Below, piece by piece: positions 8,594 through 17,152 of a stretch of DNA of 31,455 nt (position 1 is the first letter of the stretch; each line of letters starts with the position of its first letter). Made by a program: the position numbers and the translations under genes. The stretch comes from DASPLH01 sp035627675 (GTDB taxonomy: Bacteria; Acidobacteriota; Terriglobia; Terriglobales; Acidobacteriaceae), in contig DASPLH010000065.1 in NCBI GenBank assembly GCA_035627675.1, positions 1 through 31,455 of the forward strand, read 5' to 3'. The notes under the pieces are model-generated. The model was given only the letters and a program-made list of their open reading frames with translations, did not search any database and had not been told where the DNA came from.

Positions 8594-9736
8594 ATGAAGT
8601 CATTCACGCTGTTAGTGGCAGTCCTGCTATGCGTCCCGTGTGTTGCATTTGCGCAGGGTGCGAGCGACGGCATCGGCAACAACCTTGGCGACCTTTATCG
8701 CCTGTCGGACGCAAAGACTTTTTCCATCAGCCCCGAGAACCTGACGGGCGAGAAGGGCAAAGGCGGCATGGCCGTGCAAGGCAACGCATCGCACGAGAGC
8801 CGGGAGCTGGGCCAGGGTTGGAAGGTGAATCCCTTCATCATCATCGAGCCCGGCAAGACATTCGTCCTGGCCGATATCGATGGAGCGGGAGCCATCCAGC
8901 AAATCTGGATGACGCCGACCGGCAACTGGCGTTACTCGATCCTCAGGATGTACTGGGACGACGAGAAGGAGCCCTCGGTCGAGGTTCCGGTGGGAGACTT
9001 CTTCGCCGTCGGCTGGGGCAAGTATGCCCGCGTCTCTTCACTTGCGGTATGCGTGAACCCCGGCAGCGCCTTCAACTCATACTGGACGATGCCGTTCAGG
9101 AAAAAGGCGCGCATCACGATGGAGAACCTCGACACCGAGCCGATGCGCCTCTACTACCAGATCAATTACACGCGCACGGAGATCCCCAAGGACGCAGGTT
9201 ACTTCCACGCCCAGTTCCGCCGAGTTAATCCTCTGCCGTACAAGCAGGTCTATACCATCGTAGATAACATCAAGGGCAAGGGACACTACGTCGGCACCTA
9301 CATGGCCTGGGGAGTCAACAACAGCGGCTGGTGGGGCGAAGGCGAGATTAAGTTCTATATGGATGGCGACCGGGACTTCCCGACCATCAACGGCACCGGC
9401 ACGGAGGATTACTTCGGCGGCTCTTACAACTTCGAGAACAAGGAGAAGCGCCAGTACGAAGAGTTCAGCAGTCCCTACTCCGGATTGCCGCAGGTCCTGC
9501 GGCCCGATGGCCTCTACCAGTCGCAACAGCGCTTTGGGCTGTATCGCTGGCACATCACCGATCCCATCCGCTTCGACAGCGATTTGCGGGTGACCATCCA
9601 GGCGCTGGGATGGCGCGGCGGCGGCAGATACCTGCCTCTCACCGACGACATCGCATCCGTGGCCTACTGGTACCAGGCGGAACCGCACGCAGCCTTCCCG
9701 AAACTGCCTTCGAAGGATCAGTTGGAAGTCAATTGA
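8594..9736 (+). CDS. Secreted DUF2961 / GH172 glycosidase
   Basis: A strong ribosome-binding site (GAGGAGGAG) precedes the ATG. Residues 1-21 form a clear signal peptide ending AFAQ. The mature part (about 360 residues) matches the DUF2961 family, now classed as GH172, whose characterised members include alpha-D-fructofuranosidase/difructose-anhydride synthase and exo-D-arabinofuranosidases. Family-typical blocks are seen: GEGEIKFYMDGD with candidate catalytic glutamates E249/E251, and NGTGTEDYFGGSY with E271. These correspond to the region where the paired catalytic glutamates lie in characterised GH172 enzymes; the exact residue mapping is my inference. Known GH172 proteins form ring-like oligomers of trimers. 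With two GH43 enzymes upstream, it probably removes a furanoside (D-arabinose, D-fructose or similar) from the polymer handled by this locus. Confidence 0.88.
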   Translation: MKSFTLLVAVLLCVPCVAFAQGASDGIGNNLGDLYRLSDAKTFSISPENLTGEKGKGGMAVQGNASHESRELGQGWKVNPFIIIEPGKTFVLADIDGAGAIQQIWMTPTGNWRYSILRMYWDDEKEPSVEVPVGDFFAVGWGKYARVSSLAVCVNPGSAFNSYWTMPFRKKARITMENLDTEPMRLYYQINYTRTEIPKDAGYFHAQFRRVNPLPYKQVYTIVDNIKGKGHYVGTYMAWGVNNSGWWGEGEIKFYMDGDRDFPTINGTGTEDYFGGSYNFENKEKRQYEEFSSPYSGLPQVLRPDGLYQSQQRFGLYRWHITDPIRFDSDLRVTIQALGWRGGGRYLPLTDDIASVAYWYQAEPHAAFPKLPSKDQLEVN

Positions 9737-9756
9737 CGTAAATCGATGTGCGGCTA

Positions 9757-9782
9757 TGACGGCGGCCTAAGGGCCGCCGTTA
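9757..9782 (+). terminator. Strong hairpin ending the carbohydrate gene run
   Basis: The core ACGGCGGCC-TAAG-GGCCGCCGT (9759-9780) is a perfect 9-bp stem with a 4-nt loop, extendable by one G-T and one T-A pair to 9757-9782. It lies 20 bp after the GH172 stop. The downstream bases (ACCTTTGGG) hold only a short T-run, so termination is probable but not textbook. Confidence 0.6.
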
Positions 9783-10008
9783 CCTTTGGGTAACTACCTT
9801 TCGCATGCCGCCCCCGGCGGCGACCGTCGAACAATGATTGCGCGCCTTCCCCCCAAGGGCTGCCTCCTTACACTCCTAGTCCTTTCGAGGGATGCGCGCA
9901 CTTCGGAAGGCACTCCCGGCGGCCACTAGTTTCGGAACCTGCCTGCCGGTGAACAGCATCTCTTACTGATAATCATCGCCGCGGTCTTCCGGAGGATGGG
10001 TTGTACAG
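9783..10008. other. Intergenic region upstream of the metallophosphoesterase operon
   Basis: No coding sequence is supported in these 226 bp. A short direct repeat, ACCTTT-GGGTAACT-ACCTTT, lies at its left end. A -10-like hexamer GATAAT is found at 9968-9973 without a matching -35 at the usual spacing. A GGAGG sequence near 9991 precedes the ATG at 10009, at rather long spacing. The promoter for genes 10009-16419 is presumably here but cannot be fixed. Confidence 0.4.
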
Positions 10009-10989
10009 ATGCCGTTCGTAGCCGTCAGTCATCGTCAGTCGGCGGTAGTCGTTAGTCTGCTGCTCCAGTTGTGCCTCGTTTTCCCGGGGTTGGCGCACTC
10101 CCAGGACTCCGGCGGCGAAGGCCCCGCGCCCTTCGAGTTCATCGTTTACGGGGATCCCCGCTACACCGACAACCTGCTGAAGCGCGGCAGCGAGCGCGCA
10201 CGCCGCGCGATTCTCAACCAGATCAGAACGGAGCGGGCGTCGTTCGTCGCGATCGTCGGCGACCTCGTGCTCAACGGGGCGGACCCCACCGACTGGGAAA
10301 GGTTCGACGAGGTTGTCGCGCCCCTGAAGGCCGCCGGCAAGCGGATCGTTCCTGTGCTGGGCAACCACGAACTCGAAGGTGGTCCGGAGCATGTCGGCCT
10401 AGAGAACTACTTCGCGCGCTTCCCGGAGGTGGGGCGCAAGCGTTGGTACTCGTTCTCGATCAACGGATGCCTCTTCATCGTGGCCGACTCGCAATCGCCG
10501 GTGGACCCTGGGTCCAAACAGGGCAAGTGGATACGCGGGCAACTGGACTCGGTCGGGCCGGGCATTGATTACGTCTTCGTCCTTATGCACCACCCGCCGT
10601 ACACGAGGTCGGAATCCAGGTTCCTCACCCGTGCCCATCCCGCTCTGCCGGAACACACAGCGTTGGGGAAAGAGATGGAAGAGCGTCAGAAGAAGCTGCG
10701 AGCGCGGATCGTTGTGATCTCGGGACACGTGCACAATTACGAGCGCTACGAGAACGGCGGGGTCATGTACATCGTTTCGGGCGGGGGCGGAGGCACGCCG
10801 CATTCGATACCGCGGGACGACGCCGATCACTACCGCGACTCGGGCGAAACATTCCATTACGTGCGCTTCATGGTCACTCCCGGCCGGAAGCTCCAGTTCG
10901 AGATGGTGAAGCTGAAGTCGCGAGAGAACCCGGACTTTGAGGTACGCGACCGCTTCGAACTCACTCCGAAGCCGGTCGCGGGTTCCTGA
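10009..10989 (+). CDS. Exported calcineurin-like metallophosphoesterase
   Basis: This is a binuclear metallophosphatase of the calcineurin/purple-acid-phosphatase-like superfamily. The metal and phosphate ligands appear in canonical order: D49 (YGDPRY), D85 (VGDLVLNG), N119-H120 (LGNHE), H194-H195 (MHHPPY), and H240/H242 (SGHVHNYER). An N-terminal hydrophobic stretch ending in HSQ (about residues 11-32) is a signal peptide, so the enzyme should work in the periplasm. The natural substrate is unknown; nucleotides or phosphoproteins are both possible. It is the first gene of a tight run: the barrel gene follows after 21 bp, then the kinase-like and transporter-HEAT genes. A phosphatase opposite a kinase-like protein is a suggestive pairing. 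Confidence 0.9.
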   Translation: MPFVAVSHRQSAVVVSLLLQLCLVFPGLAHSQDSGGEGPAPFEFIVYGDPRYTDNLLKRGSERARRAILNQIRTERASFVAIVGDLVLNGADPTDWERFDEVVAPLKAAGKRIVPVLGNHELEGGPEHVGLENYFARFPEVGRKRWYSFSINGCLFIVADSQSPVDPGSKQGKWIRGQLDSVGPGIDYVFVLMHHPPYTRSESRFLTRAHPALPEHTALGKEMEERQKKLRARIVVISGHVHNYERYENGGVMYIVSGGGGGTPHSIPRDDADHYRDSGETFHYVRFMVTPGRKLQFEMVKLKSRENPDFEVRDRFELTPKPVAGS

Positions 10990-11010
10990 TTATCGACAGG
11001 CGCAGAACGC

Positions 11011-12345
11011 ATGGCGAAGTTGGCCAAAGTCGGATTGCTGGTGGCACTCACCGCCTCGGCGGAAGCCCAGGACGGCATGCGCGCGGGGTTCGCCGCGCGC
11101 TCGTATGAGGCCGCCATCCAGAGCGTGTCCACGGCTCCAAGGCGACGCATTGTCGATCCGAAAAAGTTTCCGCCGCGCCGCAACCCCGTCCTTCGCGGCA
11201 TCCAGGCGCCGTTCCGCTGGCTGGGCGAGAAATCGGAAGCCGGCATGGCGCGCTTCGAAAACGATCGCCTGCTCGAGCGCGGCATGGCGCTGCTCGGTGT
11301 CGAAGTTCTGCCTTCGCCCGATCACAAACACCTGCATCATTCCCTGTTCTTCGGGACGACGAGCGAGAACTCCGGATTCGGCGTGGGCGGCTCGGTCTCG
11401 ACAGCCGACCTCATCTCGCCGGACTTCCAGTTCAAAGCAGTCGCGGCGTTCACGACCAAGAAGTATTTCGACTCGGGCGTTGGGTTTAGCTTCGACCCGC
11501 TCGGGCAGGGGTTCAAGAACCTATCCATCGACGTGCTGGGCCGGTACGCGGAGCGCACGCAGGAAGAATTTTCCGGCGCTGGTCCGTCCTCGTTCCGCGG
11601 CGACCTCAGCACCTACGAGGTGCAGGAGCGCGGTGTTTCGGCGATTGCGACCGTCTCGCCGGGGCGGCGGTTCTCCTTCGGCGGCGGTCTCGATGTGTCG
11701 AGCAGTTCGGCCGGGAACGGCGGTGCCGACGACATCCCGTCCACGTTGCGGGTCTTCACGCCGGGCGAATTGCCGGGTGCCGGGGGAGTCCAATTGCTCT
11801 CGCCGCTTGCGTTTGTCGTGTTCGACGCGCGCGACTCGGCCGGCAACCCGCGCAAGGGGGCGTTCGCCCGTTTCGGCTACCGCCACAACCGGACACTCGG
11901 CGGGAGTGAATTCGACCACGACGAGTACTCGGTGGACCTGCGCGGTTACATTCCACTCGGAACGCGCCGGCGCATCGTGGCCCTGCGGGTGGCCGCGGAG
12001 TTCAACGACCCTCGTCGCGGTGCGCAGGTTCCGTTCTTTCTGCTCGCGCGCCTCGGGGGCTCCGGCGTTCTCCGCGGATACGATCCGCAGCGTTTCTATG
12101 GACGCAACGCGCTGGTGTCGAGCATGGAGTACCGCTTCGATATGACGCGGCATCTTGGGACATTTGTATTTACAGATGTAGGTCAGGTCTTCGACGAATG
12201 GGAGCAGCTGACTGGCGACAATCTCCGCGGCACCTTCGGGGGCGGCTTTGAGGTCAAGTCCGGGAAGTCGGTGTTCGCCCGAATCTTCGCCGCGAGAACT
12301 TCCGAAGCGACGCGCCTGATGGTTCGCCTCGGAGCGGGGTTCTGA
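11011..12345 (+). CDS. Outer-membrane beta-barrel, BamA/D15 (Omp85) C-terminal family, no POTRA
   Basis: This 444-residue protein has a short signal peptide (MAKLAKVGLLVALTASAEAQ). About 90 residues follow with no recognisable POTRA repeat, then a long stretch of alternating hydrophobic beta-strands ending in a terminal phenylalanine (LGAGF), as in outer-membrane proteins. The motif VLRGYDPQRFYGRN near residues 350-365 matches the RGY region of the bacterial surface antigen (D15/Omp85) domain, followed by a MEYRF strand. Omp85 proteins insert or translocate proteins through the outer membrane; POTRA-less members have been linked to other substrates such as patatin-like or lipid-related partners. 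The gene lies 21 bp after the metallophosphoesterase and 1 bp before the kinase-like gene, so the three are almost certainly co-transcribed. Confidence 0.8.
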   Translation: MAKLAKVGLLVALTASAEAQDGMRAGFAARSYEAAIQSVSTAPRRRIVDPKKFPPRRNPVLRGIQAPFRWLGEKSEAGMARFENDRLLERGMALLGVEVLPSPDHKHLHHSLFFGTTSENSGFGVGGSVSTADLISPDFQFKAVAAFTTKKYFDSGVGFSFDPLGQGFKNLSIDVLGRYAERTQEEFSGAGPSSFRGDLSTYEVQERGVSAIATVSPGRRFSFGGGLDVSSSSAGNGGADDIPSTLRVFTPGELPGAGGVQLLSPLAFVVFDARDSAGNPRKGAFARFGYRHNRTLGGSEFDHDEYSVDLRGYIPLGTRRRIVALRVAAEFNDPRRGAQVPFFLLARLGGSGVLRGYDPQRFYGRNALVSSMEYRFDMTRHLGTFVFTDVGQVFDEWEQLTGDNLRGTFGGGFEVKSGKSVFARIFAARTSEATRLMVRLGAGF

Positions 12346-12346
12346 C

Positions 12347-13732
12347 ATGGCGCTGCGTGATGCCATTTTCCTTGTCGTGGCAGCGTTGCTGCTCGTCCCG
12401 GCACTCTTCGCGCAGTCTGGGGCGGGCGGCAATCCTGAACCGCTCTGGCTCGATTTCGACATGGAGAGCGTTCCCGAGCCGAAAGCCAGGGACGCGGGAT
12501 ACATGTATGACTTCGCCTACGGTACGTTTTTCCTCCAGCTGCGGCAGGCCCTCGATTTTCCGCGGCACGTGCGACGGGCGCGCGGAGCTCCGAAGGAAGC
12601 CTCGAACGTGAACTCGGTGGATGAAGTGCCGGACTCGTCGTGGTTCACCAATCGCAACGGCATGCGGCGGCTCTCGGTCGAGGACCTGAAGCGCGGCCCG
12701 GATGAAACTGCCGGCCCTGCGCCGGGCAGCTATGTGGTGCTGCGCGGGAAGAGCGAGGGGATCACGCCTGGGTTCTGGATCAAGGACTCGCGCGGCGATA
12801 CCTACATTCTCAAGTTCGACCCCAGGACGAATCCGGAGATGGCGACGGGCGCGGAAGTCATCTCGACCAAGCTCTTCCACGCCATCGGCTACAACGTCCC
12901 GCAGAACACGATCTTCCACTTCCGCAGGGATCAGTTGGAGATCGACCCGAAGGCCACCATCACCGACCAACTGAACCGCAAGCGCAAGTTTCTTGCGTCG
13001 GATCTGGACGCGATTCTCGAGCGCGTTGCGGGACCCGTGGAGGGCCGATACCGCGCCGTTGCGAGCAAGCTGCTGAAAGGCAAGCCGAAAGGCGGTTTCC
13101 ACTTCGAGGGTATCCGTAGCGACGACCGCAACGACATCATTCCGCACGAAGACCGCCGCGAACTCCGCGGCCTGCGCATCTTCGCCGCCTGGCTCGCGCA
13201 CAACGACATTCGCGTCGGGAACACGCTCGACCTCTATGTCGAGGAGGGCGGGCGCAAGTTTCTTCGCCACTACCTCATCGACTTTGGCTCCACGCTGGGC
13301 AGCGATACCGAGTTTGCCAACGATGTCATCGTTGGCCACGAGCACCAGATGGACTTCCGGCAGGCGGGCAAAGTGCTTGCCACGGGAGGGATCTATCAGC
13401 CCCGTTGGGAACTGCGGCCCGAACCGGAGCAGTTTCCGTCGGTAGGCAGGTTGTCTTCCGAGGGGTTCCATCCGCTCAGGTGGAAACAGAACTTTCCGCT
13501 GGCGGCGTTCGACAACATGACGGAGGCGGACGCGCGATGGGCGGCGCGCATCGTGAGCTCTTTCTCGGACGACCAACTGCGGGCAGCTGTCGAATGCGGT
13601 GAACTGAGCGACCCCCGGGCGGCCGAGTACCTCGTCCGGCAGTTGATGGTTCGCCGCGACATCATCCGAAAAGAGTTGTTCGACCGTTCGTATCTTGAAT
13701 CATCCATAAGCGATAACCGGGTGAAGCCGTGA
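12347..13732 (+). CDS. Exported protein with kinase-fold motifs, function unknown
   Basis: The protein has 461 residues. An N-terminal signal peptide (hydrophobic core, then LFAQ) sends it out of the cytoplasm. I do not recognise a named family, but the middle of the protein carries an ordered set of motifs like those of protein-kinase-fold enzymes. These are a beta-strand lysine K156 in YILKFD, a helix glutamate E170 in GAEVISTK, a catalytic-loop pattern HNDIRVGN with D287 and N292 (D-x4-N spacing as in true kinases), and DFG at 312-314 in YLIDFGSTLG. The spacing of N292 to D312 (20 residues) is closer to HipA/PI4K-like kinases than to PKA. A kinase-like ATP-binding domain is therefore inferred. 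No glycine-rich loop is obvious. The GTG of the next gene overlaps its stop. Confidence 0.72.
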   Translation: MALRDAIFLVVAALLLVPALFAQSGAGGNPEPLWLDFDMESVPEPKARDAGYMYDFAYGTFFLQLRQALDFPRHVRRARGAPKEASNVNSVDEVPDSSWFTNRNGMRRLSVEDLKRGPDETAGPAPGSYVVLRGKSEGITPGFWIKDSRGDTYILKFDPRTNPEMATGAEVISTKLFHAIGYNVPQNTIFHFRRDQLEIDPKATITDQLNRKRKFLASDLDAILERVAGPVEGRYRAVASKLLKGKPKGGFHFEGIRSDDRNDIIPHEDRRELRGLRIFAAWLAHNDIRVGNTLDLYVEEGGRKFLRHYLIDFGSTLGSDTEFANDVIVGHEHQMDFRQAGKVLATGGIYQPRWELRPEPEQFPSVGRLSSEGFHPLRWKQNFPLAAFDNMTEADARWAARIVSSFSDDQLRAAVECGELSDPRAAEYLVRQLMVRRDIIRKELFDRSYLESSISDNRVKP

Positions 13733-16419
13733 AGCTGTTCGATAAAGTCCGAAACGCACTTGGGTTGCGGGAAGGAGAGTATGTCCTTTCCTTTTCGCTC
13801 GCAGCGTATCTGTTCCTGGTGGTTGCCTCGTATGTAGTGACGAAGAATGTGCGCGACGCGCTGTTTCTCGCCGAGTTCGGCGCGGTCAAGCTTCCCTACG
13901 TGTCGATTGCGATCGCCGTGCTGGTGGGCATCTTCGGGTCGGCGTATCTCCGCCGCTCGCGCGAAGTCCGGCACGACGTGCTTGTCATCTCCAGCCTGTT
14001 CTTTTTTGCCGGCAACCTCATCGCGTTCTGGTGGCTCTCGCGCTTCGAATACGAGTGGCTCTATCCGGTCATCTACGTTTGGGGCGGAGTGTTCGGCGTG
14101 ATCGCGCCGATGCAGGTATGGACACTCGCCAATTTCGTCATCACCACCCGCCAGGCCAAGCGTCTCTATGCCTTCGTGGGCGCCGGCGGCCTGCTGGGTG
14201 GAATCGCCGGCGGCTTCTTCACGTCCACGCTGGCCGACCGCTTCGGGCCCGAAGATCTCCTGCTGGGGGTCGTGGTGGCCCTGCTGCTCTGCGTCGCGCT
14301 GGTGCAGATCATCGTCCGGCAGGGGCCTCGCGAACTGATCAGCACGATTCCGGGACCGTCGGCGGAGCAGGCCTGGAGCCTTAAACAAAGCGCCAAGCTC
14401 GTCGGCGGCTCCAAGTACCTGCTGGTGCTCGCCGGACTGGTGATGGTCAGCGGTGTCGTGACCAGCCTTGTCGATTACCAGTTCAAGGCCGTAGCCGATA
14501 AGACCATTCATTCCAAGGAGCAGCTGGCGACATTCTTCGGCCAGTTCTACGCGTATGCCGGCATCGGCTCGCTGCTGATCCAGTTGCTGTTGACCGGTCC
14601 GCTGATGCGCCGGATGGGGCTGGGCTTCACCATCCTGCTTGCGCCGATCGGCCTGATGGTGGGATCGGTTGGACTGGTTGTCTGGGGATCGCTGGTGGCG
14701 GCGATCGTGCTTCGCACCCAGGACCAGCTCCTGAAGCACTCCATCGACCGCACCAGCGTGGAGCTGCTCTATCTTCCTCTGCCGGCAGACACCAAGATCG
14801 AAGTCAAGTCGTTCATCGACTCGTTCCTCTCCCGCGTCGCCGATGGAACGGCCGGAGTCGTTCTCGTGTTGCTGACCAGCGTGATGGCAGTGTCGGCCCG
14901 CATGACGGCCGTATTGAACATTGCGCTCATCGCGGCGTGGATTGCGCTGGCGATTACGGCCCGCCGCCTCTACGTTGACGAGCTGCGCAGCGCCATCAAG
15001 TACCGGTCCATCGACATCAAGAGCCTGCATCTGGATGCCGTGCCCGACGCGCGCACGGCGGCTGAACTGACGCAGTTGCTCAAGAGCAACGATCACACGG
15101 AAGTTCTGTACGTCCTGCAATTCGCCGGCACCATTCCGATCGGCAAGGCTCTGATTCCCACGCTGGAGGGGTTGCTCGACCATCCCGACCCGGAGATCAG
15201 GGCCCGGACTCTCGACGTGTTGACGCAGACGGGCGACGATTCGCTTTCTTCGAGAGTGGAATCCATGCTCGGGGACGAGTCGCGCCGCGTGCAGGCGAAG
15301 GCGATCGAATACCTGCGGCATTACGGCAGATCCGTGCCGCTGGACAACGTCTTCCATTTTCTTCGACGCGGGAGCGGGGCCTCCGCACAATCGCCTCTCG
15401 GCCGTACCGCGGGGATTGCCGCGGCAGCCCTCATGCAATCGAGCAGGACCGGGCTGTATCACGCAACATCGGTTGACACGGAGGACGACGTTACTCAGCA
15501 GATCGCCAAGGCCGAGGCGCTTCTCCAGGGTCTCAACAGTTCCGATCCCGAGCAGGTGAAGGCCGCGTTGCGCCAAGCTGCGTGCACGAAGTGCCCGGAT
15601 TTTGTGTCCGCCATCGCCTCCCATCTCAGCAAGGGAGAGACGCGCCTGCTTGCGCGCAGGGCGCTGCTGCACTGCGGAAAGAAAGTCCTGCCCGAACTGG
15701 AGGAACTGTTCTGGGACGAGTCCGTGCCGTTGCGCGCTCGCATGGCGATTCCGCGCGTGGTGCACGAGTTCGGTGGCGAGGTCGCATGGTCCACGCTCGC
15801 GAGAATGCTCGACCACGAGGACCCCATGCTCAGCATGAGCGTGATCCGGCTGATGAACCGCATGGGCGCGGAACGGAACGAGTACCGCATCGGCGAATCT
15901 CGGCTGCGTTCGCTCATCATGCGACAGATTCGAGCTCACTTTCGCGTGCTCGGCATCCTGAGCGTGCTCGAGCAGGCCGAAGATCGCCGGCCCGCACTGG
16001 GCGTGAAGCAGGCCAAGTCAGGGTTGCTGCTCGCTTACCTGGAAGAATCCCTGGAACGTTCGCTCGAGAGGATGTTCCGCCTGGTGGCGTTGCGGCACGG
16101 ACCCAGCGATCTGCGCAGCATCTACATGGGCCTGGCGAACGGAAACGTCGGCGTGCGCGCAAACAGCCTCGAGCTGTTCGATTCGTTGCTCGACGGTACG
16201 ATCCGGAGATATCTCACTCCGCTCGTGGATCCCGATATCGGCATGGAAGAGAAGCTGAGGGTGGGCGAGCAGCTCCACGTCTTTCGTCCGAGAGACGCGG
16301 GAGAAGCACTCCAATTCCTGCTCCAGGATTCAGATCCCATCATCGTGCTTTGCACGGTGGACTACGTGTACTCACACGAGTACACCGAGCTGTACGAAGT
16401 CGCGGAAACCGTGGCCTGA
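13729..16419 (+). CDS. NTT/MFS-like 12-TM transporter fused to HEAT repeats
   Basis: The protein has 896 residues. About residues 15-425 form roughly twelve transmembrane helices. The KNVRDALFLAEFGAVKLPY segment in the first loop resembles the K-x2-RDAlFL region of the ATP/ADP nucleotide transporter (NTT/Tlc) group and its MFS-like relatives. From about residue 440 to the end the sequence is soluble and helical with repeated HEAT-like units, for example HPDPEIRARTLDVL, ESRRVQAKAIEYL and NVGVRANSLELFD. HEAT-fused NTT proteins are known in bacteria. Transport of a nucleotide is inference; the substrate could differ. The start is GTG at 13729, overlapping the upstream stop (GTGA), which implies translational coupling with the kinase-like gene. 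It ends 33 bp from a convergent gene. Confidence 0.82.
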   Translation: MKLFDKVRNALGLREGEYVLSFSLAAYLFLVVASYVVTKNVRDALFLAEFGAVKLPYVSIAIAVLVGIFGSAYLRRSREVRHDVLVISSLFFFAGNLIAFWWLSRFEYEWLYPVIYVWGGVFGVIAPMQVWTLANFVITTRQAKRLYAFVGAGGLLGGIAGGFFTSTLADRFGPEDLLLGVVVALLLCVALVQIIVRQGPRELISTIPGPSAEQAWSLKQSAKLVGGSKYLLVLAGLVMVSGVVTSLVDYQFKAVADKTIHSKEQLATFFGQFYAYAGIGSLLIQLLLTGPLMRRMGLGFTILLAPIGLMVGSVGLVVWGSLVAAIVLRTQDQLLKHSIDRTSVELLYLPLPADTKIEVKSFIDSFLSRVADGTAGVVLVLLTSVMAVSARMTAVLNIALIAAWIALAITARRLYVDELRSAIKYRSIDIKSLHLDAVPDARTAAELTQLLKSNDHTEVLYVLQFAGTIPIGKALIPTLEGLLDHPDPEIRARTLDVLTQTGDDSLSSRVESMLGDESRRVQAKAIEYLRHYGRSVPLDNVFHFLRRGSGASAQSPLGRTAGIAAAALMQSSRTGLYHATSVDTEDDVTQQIAKAEALLQGLNSSDPEQVKAALRQAACTKCPDFVSAIASHLSKGETRLLARRALLHCGKKVLPELEELFWDESVPLRARMAIPRVVHEFGGEVAWSTLARMLDHEDPMLSMSVIRLMNRMGAERNEYRIGESRLRSLIMRQIRAHFRVLGILSVLEQAEDRRPALGVKQAKSGLLLAYLEESLERSLERMFRLVALRHGPSDLRSIYMGLANGNVGVRANSLELFDSLLDGTIRRYLTPLVDPDIGMEEKLRVGEQLHVFRPRDAGEALQFLLQDSDPIIVLCTVDYVYSHEYTELYEVAETVA

Positions 16420-16452
16420 GGCGAAGCCGAAATCCGGCGCCAGACGCTGGTT

Positions 16453-17124
16453 CTAGCCTGTCGCGGCCGAGAAGCTCAGGAATGCGCCGGTGACCAGGGC
16501 CGCGAATGCGTCGGAGTTCCGCTTCGTCATCAGTTCGTGTCCGGCGCCGGGGATCGAAAGCAGTCGCGTCCCGGCGGGAACCAGGCGGAGCGCGTCCGTC
16601 AACTCCTCGGCCGTGGCGAAGCCGTCGCGAGCACCATGGATGAAGAGCGATGGCGTCGTGAGTTTTGGGAAGTGAGCCGTTCGAACCTCATTCGGACGTT
16701 GCGGCGGATGCAGCGGGTACGAGAGCAACAGAAGCGCATCGGCCAAGCCCGGTTCCGCGGCGGCCAGCATGCTGGCTTGACGTCCGCCATACGAGTGGCC
16801 GCCCAGGAACACTCGTCCGGCGACTCGCTCTCTCAGCGTGATCACAGCGTTGCGCAAGCCGTGGCGGTCGCGGTCGGCGCTGCCGCGCGGCGGCGGTCCG
16901 TGCGGCCTCAATTGGCGGTAGGGCAGGTCGCACCGGAGCACCATGAATCCCAAATCGCAGAAGGCATTCGACAGTGTGACCAGAAGCGGGGACTCGCAGT
17001 TCGACCCGGCACCGTGAGTGAGGACCAGTCCGTCGCCGGACGAGGTCTCCGGCACGTGGAGGAATCCGCGCACGCGTGCCTCGCCGGGAGGACCTCCAAC
17101 GAACTCCTGCACCGAGTTGTACAT
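16453..17124 (-). CDS. Alpha/beta hydrolase (KANL3/Tex30-like, dienelactone-hydrolase-related)
   Basis: This 223-residue cytoplasmic alpha/beta-hydrolase has the full catalytic triad: nucleophile S111 in GGHSYGG, acid D167 in IHGARDGF, and H196 in PGAGHEL. The oxyanion region LTHGAGSN (about residues 35-42) and the small size match the bacterial KANL3/Tex30-type hydrolases. No signal peptide is present. The substrate is unknown; the family includes esterases, and many bacterial members are uncharacterised. The likely start is ATG at 17124, without a clear ribosome-binding site. It lies 28 bp downstream of the basic NUMOD3-like gene on the same strand, so the two may be co-transcribed. It converges with the transporter-HEAT gene. 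Confidence 0.85.
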   Translation of the reverse strand: MYNSVQEFVGGPPGEARVRGFLHVPETSSGDGLVLTHGAGSNCESPLLVTLSNAFCDLGFMVLRCDLPYRQLRPHGPPPRGSADRDRHGLRNAVITLRERVAGRVFLGGHSYGGRQASMLAAAEPGLADALLLLSYPLHPPQRPNEVRTAHFPKLTTPSLFIHGARDGFATAEELTDALRLVPAGTRLLSIPGAGHELMTKRNSDAFAALVTGAFLSFSAATG

Positions 17125-17152
17125 GGGTAAATGAGAAGGTCGGAAGCCGGCG

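Noticed and set aside
10937..12145. A 402-codon plus-strand frame overlapping the Omp85-type barrel gene
   Set aside because: It is Ser/Arg-rich without a signal peptide or domain, whereas the frame at 11011 has a signal peptide, an RGY motif and a terminal phenylalanine.
13396..15939. An 847-codon open frame on the minus strand opposite the transporter-HEAT gene
   Set aside because: The translation is rich in Arg, His and Gln with no recognisable motif, while the plus strand encodes clear membrane helices and HEAT repeats.
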